A stretch of DNA of 8,560 nucleotides from an uncultured bacterium (GTDB lineage: Bacteria > Bacillota > Clostridia > Lachnospirales > Anaerotignaceae), in NCBI GenBank assembly GCA_905214825.1, contig CAJMNV010000087.1, positions 1 through 8,560 on the forward strand. The letters run 5' to 3'. This document shows positions 1-4,416 of the stretch, piece by piece. The position numbers were made by a program, and so were the translations under genes. Numbering within the stretch: the stretch's first letter is position 1; every line of letters begins with the position of its first letter. The notes beneath the pieces were generated by a model that was not told the DNA's origin, did no database searches, and saw only the letters and a program-made list of their open reading frames with translations.

Positions 1-1
1 A

Positions 2-358
2 AAAGAATTAACAGGTATGGATATGCATTTGTTCCGCCCGCCGTTTGGGGAATATAATAATGCTGTGATTGAAACGGCAACGGAAAATGGATACTATACC
101 ATTCAATGGGATGTTGATAGTCTAGATTGGAAAGAAAAAGGGGTCGATGCAGAAATCAATCAAGTGTTGCAACATGAACATTTGGGCAATGGTTCTATAT
201 TACTGTTTCACAATGATGCCAAATATACCCCGCAAGCATTGGACACCATATTAAAAGGATTAAAACAAAAAGGATTTGAAGTGGTACCAATTTCAGAATT
301 GATACATAAACAAAACTTTACAATGAACCATGAAGGCAGACAAATTCCAACAACGTAA
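2..358 (+). CDS. Polysaccharide deacetylase (NodB domain), C-terminal part; 5' end outside window
   Basis: This is the last 118 codons of a carbohydrate esterase family 4 (NodB-type) deacetylase, open at the left edge. Three late NodB motifs are visible: RPPFGEYN (the R-x-P-[FYG] motif), WDVDSLDW (the D-x-x-D-W motif) and LLFHND (the L-x-H motif supplying the catalytic His). The metal-binding Asp and HxxxH motifs would lie upstream, so they cannot be checked. The family removes N-acetyl groups from peptidoglycan or other N-acetylglucosamine polymers, usually outside the membrane; in spore formers several members act in cortex formation or spore maturation. The short tail after the domain (KQNFTMNHEG region) has no further domain. 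An in-frame ATG at 17 is not the real start, because the reading frame stays open to the left edge and the fold needs the missing half. The gene is followed at once by a strong terminator. The family is clear; the polymer substrate and the sporulation link are inferred. Confidence 0.9.
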   Translation, partial: KELTGMDMHLFRPPFGEYNNAVIETATENGYYTIQWDVDSLDWKEKGVDAEINQVLQHEHLGNGSILLFHNDAKYTPQALDTILKGLKQKGFEVVPISELIHKQNFTMNHEGRQIPTT

Positions 359-360
359 CA

Positions 361-404
361 AAAACCCCGAAACCAACAAATAGAAAATGGTTTCGGGGTT
401 TTTT
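361..404 (+). terminator. Rho-independent terminator after the deacetylase gene
   Basis: A perfect 14-bp stem is formed by 361-374 (AAAACCCCGAAACC) and 389-402 (GGTTTCGGGGTTTT), with a 14-nt A-rich loop and a run of six T at 399-404. It begins 2 nt after the stop codon of the deacetylase gene and separates it from the next operon. Confidence 0.93.
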
Positions 405-425
405 GTTAAAAAAATAGAAATCATG

Positions 426-454
426 TTTACAAATTTCCTTTTATACTATATTAT
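426..454 (+). promoter_or_regulatory. Probable housekeeping sigma-A promoter of the HAAS-like/PadR operon
   Basis: TTTACA (426-431) and TATTAT (449-454) are separated by 17 bp, which fits a sigma-A promoter. Alternative -10 hexamers overlap in the same AT-rich run (TATACT at 442, TATATT at 447), but their spacing is worse. Transcription would start near 461. A wobble-containing inverted repeat (TACTGAT at 464-470, ATTAGTA at 476-482) falls right at the start site, where an autoregulating PadR protein could bind; that role is a guess. Confidence 0.5.
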
Positions 455-516
455 AAAAATAAGTACTGATTTTTTATTAGTAGTGTAATGTTAAATTGGA
501 ATAAGGAGGTATATAC

Positions 517-1245
517 ATGACAAAAAGAAATTATATAAAACGGTTATCTTTGTTAGCAAAATGGTGCTTGCCAGAAGAAGAAGCAAAAGAAGTGATACAA
601 GATTATCAAGAAATTGTCAAAAATATAGAACCAGAAGCAAATTTGATGGGTCGCATAGGAACACCCTATCAAGCAATCAAACCACTGATGCCACCTATGA
701 AAAAAAATATATGGTTATTCGTATTTTTGTGTTGTGTGGTTTGTTTTGTTGGGACTTTTACAGATTTATTTTTTGATTATCACATTTCTTTTGGTGTGCG
801 TATTTTTTCTTTTTTGGTGTTTACCGCTTTGTTAAATGGTTATATGTTTTATTTTTCTGGTATGTCCAAAATAAAACAATATAAAAAAATCATCATCACA
901 TTTGTAGGTATCACAATCTGTAATGCGATTTGTATCTGTTGTGGTTATTTATTGCTGAAATTTCAAACACAAATGGTTGGGCGTACCATCAGCAATATGA
1001 TTATCATAAACAGTGTGTGTTGTGTGATTGTGGGTGTGGTTGCACTGGTTTTATGCAAAATATCCACAAAACAATGGAAAAGTATTGTTGTGCTTACCAT
1101 AGGCTTATTATGCACTTATGGATTATTGCATGCTGGTATCACAAGCATGAATATCAATAGTATGTTGGATTTTTCTATGATGTTACAAAATGCAGGTATT
1201 ATGCTGGTAATATCATATGGTATGGCGGTGATTTCATTATGTTAA
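517..1245 (+). CDS. Six-span membrane protein with HAAS/DUF1700-like N-terminus
   Basis: The protein has 242 aa. Residues 1-58 are soluble and helical: a start like MTKRNYIKRL, then LPEEEAKEVIQDYQEIV, then a turn and IGTPYQAIKPL. This pattern matches the HAAS/DUF1700 helical domain found on membrane proteins that sit beside PadR regulators (known of the family; recognised here by pattern only). The rest is membrane: likely spans at about 64-82, 92-113, 125-148, 161-180, 188-207 and 222-241. It is rich in Cys within the spans and has no catalytic motif I can see. The start is fixed by a near-perfect AAGGAGGT (503-510) placed 6 nt before ATG 517. It overlaps the downstream PadR gene by 7 nt, so the two are co-transcribed and probably act together, for example a membrane sensor or effector under PadR control. 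In the usual arrangement the PadR gene comes first; here it is second. The exact role is unknown. Confidence 0.75.
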   Translation: MTKRNYIKRLSLLAKWCLPEEEAKEVIQDYQEIVKNIEPEANLMGRIGTPYQAIKPLMPPMKKNIWLFVFLCCVVCFVGTFTDLFFDYHISFGVRIFSFLVFTALLNGYMFYFSGMSKIKQYKKIIITFVGITICNAICICCGYLLLKFQTQMVGRTISNMIIINSVCCVIVGVVALVLCKISTKQWKSIVVLTIGLLCTYGLLHAGITSMNINSMLDFSMMLQNAGIMLVISYGMAVISLC

Positions 1246-1541
1246 AAAAAGATATTTGGACATTATGTTTATTACATTTGCTGACAAAACAAGATTGTTA
1301 TGGTTATGATTTGTTGCGGCAATTACATAAGTTATTTGCGGGTACACAAGAAAGTGTGTTGTATGCAGTTTTGCGTGATTTATGCAAAGCAGGTTTTACA
1401 AAAACATATTTGCAAGAAAGCCAAAACGGACCTGCACGCAAATATTATCAAATTACAGAAACAGGAAAACAACGGCTACAAGAATTGATACAACAATGGC
1501 AGCAGCTAAAAAATGTATTGTTAGAAATTGGAATTGATTAA
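1239..1541 (+). CDS. PadR-family transcriptional regulator
   Basis: This 100-aa protein is the size of a short PadR winged-helix regulator. Recognisable parts are the N-terminal helix with YGYDLLRQL (residues 21-29), the recognition-helix segment ESVLYAVLRDLCKAGF (38-53), the wing with GPARKYYQITETGKQRL (64-80), and a C-terminal helix (81-96) that in this family makes the dimer. PadR proteins are DNA-binding repressors that often control their own operon and a neighbouring membrane protein, responding to small molecules or stress. Its ATG lies inside the end of the upstream membrane-protein gene (7-nt overlap, different frame), with only a weak GGTGAT (1227-1232) as ribosome binding site, so translation is probably coupled. 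It is followed 7 nt later by a hairpin terminator. The family is confident; the ligand and targets cannot be told from the sequence. Confidence 0.92.
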   Translation: MLKKDIWTLCLLHLLTKQDCYGYDLLRQLHKLFAGTQESVLYAVLRDLCKAGFTKTYLQESQNGPARKYYQITETGKQRLQELIQQWQQLKNVLLEIGID

Positions 1542-1548
1542 AAAATTG

Positions 1549-1586
1549 GGCAGAATACAAAAAAGTATTCTGCCTTTATACTTTAT
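1549..1586. terminator. Bidirectional hairpin terminator between convergent padR and mcrC operons
   Basis: A perfect 10-bp stem is formed by GGCAGAATAC (1549-1558) and GTATTCTGCC (1565-1574) with an AAAAAA loop. On the plus strand it is followed by TTTATACTTTAT. Read on the minus strand the stem is followed by CAATTTTTT, from the A-run at 1540-1548. It lies between the stop of the PadR gene (1541) and the stop of the minus-strand mcrC gene (1583), so one element can end both operons. The minus-strand tail is the cleaner T-run; the plus-strand tail is interrupted. Part of the plus-strand tail overlaps the last codon of mcrC. Confidence 0.82.
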
Positions 1587-2614
1587 AGTTTGCCAAAATG
1601 TTCCCACACAATTTGATTGCATTGTTTGGCAATTTCTGAAAAATGACAATACAAATCCAATGTTTTGACACTGATTTGATTGCCGCCCATATGATACACA
1701 GCATGTGGTTGCATTTGTGCCTCGGTTTTGGCATACAAAAGCATACCGGATATGGTATTTTGTGGTGTGGCGGCGGCTTGATTTTTGACGTATGCAAATA
1801 TTTGATACAAATGATGGGCATGTATTTTTTGTGTATCAAACCTAGTCTGCATATTTTGTGCATAGTATTTTGTATCAATGATAAGACATTGGTTTTTGTA
1901 ACGAAGCATGATGTCTGTCTGCATGGTGGGCAACATATTGCAAAAGCCGTCATCGACTTGCCATGCAATTTGCGATGCGGTGACGTTCAGTTGTGGAAAT
2001 TCTTGTTTGTAATAGCAAAAAACAAATTTTTCATACAAACGGTGCATTTGTTGTGTGTCGAAAAAATCCATAAAAGTTATACTGCCGTTTGCATTTGTTT
2101 GCAAAAGTCCTTTTACCACAAGGTAGCAAATACCAAGTAACATACGATATGTTTGGTTGTTGCGGTGGTATGGAATATGCCAATGGATATTGTGTATATG
2201 GAGCGTATCCACATTTTGAAAGTATACCAGATATTTTCGCAATGCTTTTTTTCTAGTGTTTGTGATATTTGCTTTTAACAAAAGCAACATGGTAGATTTC
2301 AAAATGCGATTGGGATATGTGTTGATAGAAAAATCATCATATTGGCACACCAGTTGTTTTTTGGCGATGCTTTGTGTTTGAAAAGAAGCAGTTGCATCTA
2401 TTTTTCCTTTCAAAACAGAAAGCGGTTGTTTTTGTGGTTGATATGTTTGATACAATCCTTTTTTGCACTGTGTGGCAATGCCTGTGAGCAGTAGTGCGGT
2501 ACAAAGTTCTGCGGTGTTGTGGAATGGCTCTGTTGCCATTTTTTGATATTCTTTTGTTTGCAATATCCGAAAGGCGTATGCAAGCATATAATAAATATTT
2601 TGAATGGGTATCAT
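1583..2614 (-). CDS. mcrC: McrC-family subunit of a McrBC type IV restriction system (PD-(D/E)XK nuclease)
   Basis: The 343-aa product is the nuclease partner of McrB. Family marks in order: N-terminal IQNIYYMLAYAF (residues 4-15); LKGKID (68-73), the conserved L-x-G-[RK]-I-D; LYEKFV (193-198); then the nuclease core, with Asp234 in TDIML and Asp247/Lys249 in LIIDTKYY (the D...(D/E)-x-K pattern), followed by HHLYQIFAYV (267-276) with the conserved YQ. All expected catalytic residues are present, so the enzyme looks active. In E. coli, McrC binds the McrB ring, stimulates its GTPase and cuts DNA carrying modified cytosine. The start is set by an ATGA overlap: ATG at 2614-2612 shares bases with the mcrB stop at 2613-2611, and a GCGGAG sequence lies about 9 nt upstream. 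Translation is therefore coupled to mcrB, as expected for subunits of one complex. The gene ends just before a shared terminator. Family assignment is strong; the modification it senses is decided by McrB and is not known. Confidence 0.92.
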   Translation of the reverse strand: MIPIQNIYYMLAYAFRILQTKEYQKMATEPFHNTAELCTALLLTGIATQCKKGLYQTYQPQKQPLSVLKGKIDATASFQTQSIAKKQLVCQYDDFSINTYPNRILKSTMLLLLKANITNTRKKALRKYLVYFQNVDTLHIHNIHWHIPYHRNNQTYRMLLGICYLVVKGLLQTNANGSITFMDFFDTQQMHRLYEKFVFCYYKQEFPQLNVTASQIAWQVDDGFCNMLPTMQTDIMLRYKNQCLIIDTKYYAQNMQTRFDTQKIHAHHLYQIFAYVKNQAAATPQNTISGMLLYAKTEAQMQPHAVYHMGGNQISVKTLDLYCHFSEIAKQCNQIVWEHFGKL

Positions 2615-4284
2615 TGTATGGCACTCCGCAAAATGTCATACCAATGCTGTACTTTTTCCGGTTCATCAAACCAATATTCTTTTAACAAAGGCATACACTC
2701 ATATTCTACAACCGCAGACAAAAATGCCTCATCAACCGTTTGTTTTGTACAAAAATAGCTATGCCCAATCAAGAAACCATCGCCCAATGTATCATCATTT
2801 TGAATGGCAACATTTAAATCTTGTATACAATTTATCAATTTATCAAATTTTGTGTTGTGTATATTTTGCTGGTATTTTTGAAAACCAGCAGATGCAAAAG
2901 CGGGTTCTAATGTAAAAAAAGCAAATCTTCTGCGTAATGCATAATCTAACATTGCCAAACTGCGGTCGCTTGTGTTCATAGTCCCAATGATATAAACATT
3001 GTTTGGCACAGAGAAATTTTCATTTGTGTACATCAATTCCAAAGAAGTACCTCTTTTGTCACTTTCCAGGAGCATAAACAATTCTCCGAATATTTTACTC
3101 AAATTTCCACGATTGATTTCATCAATGATGAAAAAATAAGTGTTTGTGCTATCTTTTTCTGCCATTTTGCAAAAATCATAAAATACGCCTGTATGTAATG
3201 CAAATCCTGTTTCGGTGGGGCGAAATCCCATCATGAAATCTTCATAGCTATAATTTTGATGAAATTGTATCATTTTGAGGCGGTTGGTATCTTTTTTGCC
3301 CATCATGGCATATGCCAAGCGTGTGGCAACAAATGTTTTTCCGACACCTGCAGCACCTTGTAATATGATATTTTTTTTCATTTTTAATATGTGCAGCAAT
3401 GCATCATATTTTTGTTCTGACAAATATACTTCCTGACAAAAATCATATTTTGTGTATTGATTTTTATTTTTTTTGAAACAAATGATTGGTTTTTTGATGT
3501 TATTTTGTGGGAATATTTTCCATATATGATTTTGTGTTGTTTTTTGCTGTTTGTTTGCATAAAGCCATGCGTGATAGGATAATTCTGCAAAAGAATGGTA
3601 ATCATAATTTTGATTTTGCATCATATCCAAGCTCAAATCACAAATCCATAGATATTGTTCGCCAGATGGTATTTGTTTGAGACCGTCTATGGCAGCAATA
3701 AAATTTTGTGGTATATTTTTCAAATTGCATAAGAAGTTTCTATTTTGTGTATCCAGAGAAATAAAATATTGTGGGCGTATCCAATACAACCCCATTGTGA
3801 TATTCCACTTGACGCCTTTTTGTTTGATGACAATGTCAAACCATTTTGCCATCTCCGCTTTATGTTTTTCTGTGGGATTGTCTGCATATTGCAATGCGGC
3901 TGAAAATGTATGCCACAAACAATCTATATCGTGTTCGCCACGTTCTCCAATAAAATCATAAAATCGAGCGTTTTGGTTGTTTAACAAAGGTATGCCATCA
4001 AAGTTTTGTGGGACTTTTGCCGTAATGTCAAATAATTTTGCAATTTGTTCTAAAATGGCAATGCGATTGACATTGGCAATCCTTCTGTTGAATAAACCAA
4101 ATATGGTAAATGGGTCAATATCCTGTAATGCATTTTCTTTTTCCAATGTGGGTGTTTTGGTATGTAAATTTTGAAAAATAGATATGATTTTTTCAATCAA
4201 CAAATTTCGATGATTTTTGTATTGTAATAGCTTTGTTGCAAATTCTGTGTAAAATGGTATCCAACAAAAATCTATGTGTTTCAT
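2611..4284 (-). CDS. mcrB: McrB-family AAA+ GTPase, target-reading and motor subunit of a type IV restriction system
   Basis: The 557-aa product has two parts. The C-terminal half is a McrB AAA+ domain: Walker A GAAGVGKT (residues 310-317), Walker B and flanks IIDEINRGNLSKIFGEL (386-402), the McrB signature MNTSDRS (436-442, GTP specificity in E. coli McrB), RRRF (451-454), and the C-terminal IGHSYF (506-511). The first ~290 residues should recognise modified DNA. They contain DIDPFTIFGLFNRRI (55-69), FDGIPLLNN (95-103) and KWNITMGLYWIRPQYF (159-174), which I recall from other Firmicute McrB proteins, but I cannot match them to a named reader fold. The start at 4284 is chosen over an in-frame ATG at 4344: AAGGAG (4297-4292) lies 7 nt before it, the family similarity begins right after it, and the longer start would sit on the promoter. 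The gene has its own promoter after the PBP terminator, and the ATGA junction couples it to mcrC. No DNA methyltransferase is nearby, which fits a modification-dependent system. Confidence 0.93.
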   Translation of the reverse strand: MKHIDFCWIPFYTEFATKLLQYKNHRNLLIEKIISIFQNLHTKTPTLEKENALQDIDPFTIFGLFNRRIANVNRIAILEQIAKLFDITAKVPQNFDGIPLLNNQNARFYDFIGERGEHDIDCLWHTFSAALQYADNPTEKHKAEMAKWFDIVIKQKGVKWNITMGLYWIRPQYFISLDTQNRNFLCNLKNIPQNFIAAIDGLKQIPSGEQYLWICDLSLDMMQNQNYDYHSFAELSYHAWLYANKQQKTTQNHIWKIFPQNNIKKPIICFKKNKNQYTKYDFCQEVYLSEQKYDALLHILKMKKNIILQGAAGVGKTFVATRLAYAMMGKKDTNRLKMIQFHQNYSYEDFMMGFRPTETGFALHTGVFYDFCKMAEKDSTNTYFFIIDEINRGNLSKIFGELFMLLESDKRGTSLELMYTNENFSVPNNVYIIGTMNTSDRSLAMLDYALRRRFAFFTLEPAFASAGFQKYQQNIHNTKFDKLINCIQDLNVAIQNDDTLGDGFLIGHSYFCTKQTVDEAFLSAVVEYECMPLLKEYWFDEPEKVQHWYDILRSAIQ

Positions 4285-4315
4285 TTGTTTGCTCCTTGCT
4301 TGATTTTTTATTGTT

Positions 4316-4344
4316 ATTGTATCACAGCTGATAAAAAAGGTCAC
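4316..4344 (-). promoter_or_regulatory. Probable sigma-A promoter of the mcrBC operon
   Basis: On the minus strand the -35 is GTGACC (4344-4339; four of six match TTGACA) and the -10 is TACAAT (4321-4316), with exactly 17 bp between. Transcription would begin near 4309, giving a leader of about 25 nt that contains the AAGGAG ribosome binding site at 4297-4292. The spacer holds a short palindrome, CAGCTG. The placement argues that mcrBC is transcribed separately from the PBP gene. Confidence 0.65.
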
Positions 4345-4356
4345 ATATTTTCTATG

Positions 4357-4395
4357 TAAAAGAAAAGAAGAATTCCTTGAAAATCAAAGAATTCT
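4357..4395 (-). terminator. Rho-independent terminator of the class A PBP gene
   Basis: Read on the minus strand, AGAATTCTTTGA (4395-4384) pairs with TCAAGGAATTCT (4380-4369) through 12 bp including one G-U pair, with a 3-nt loop. It is followed by a T-rich tail, TCTTTTCTTTT. It lies 21 nt after the PBP stop codon and just upstream of the mcrBC promoter. Confidence 0.78.
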
Positions 4396-4416
4396 CCTTT
4401 TGAAATAAGAAAATAG

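Noticed and set aside
561..1160. Two plus-strand frames inside the HAAS-like membrane gene
   Set aside because: They are out of frame with a gene that has a near-perfect ribosome binding site and a coherent domain and membrane pattern; neither has its own start signal.
1643..2140. 165-codon plus-strand open frame opposite mcrC
   Set aside because: It lies entirely antisense to a gene with clear McrC motifs, has no ribosome binding site, and its Cys/His/Ile-rich translation looks like a shadow of AT-rich coding DNA.
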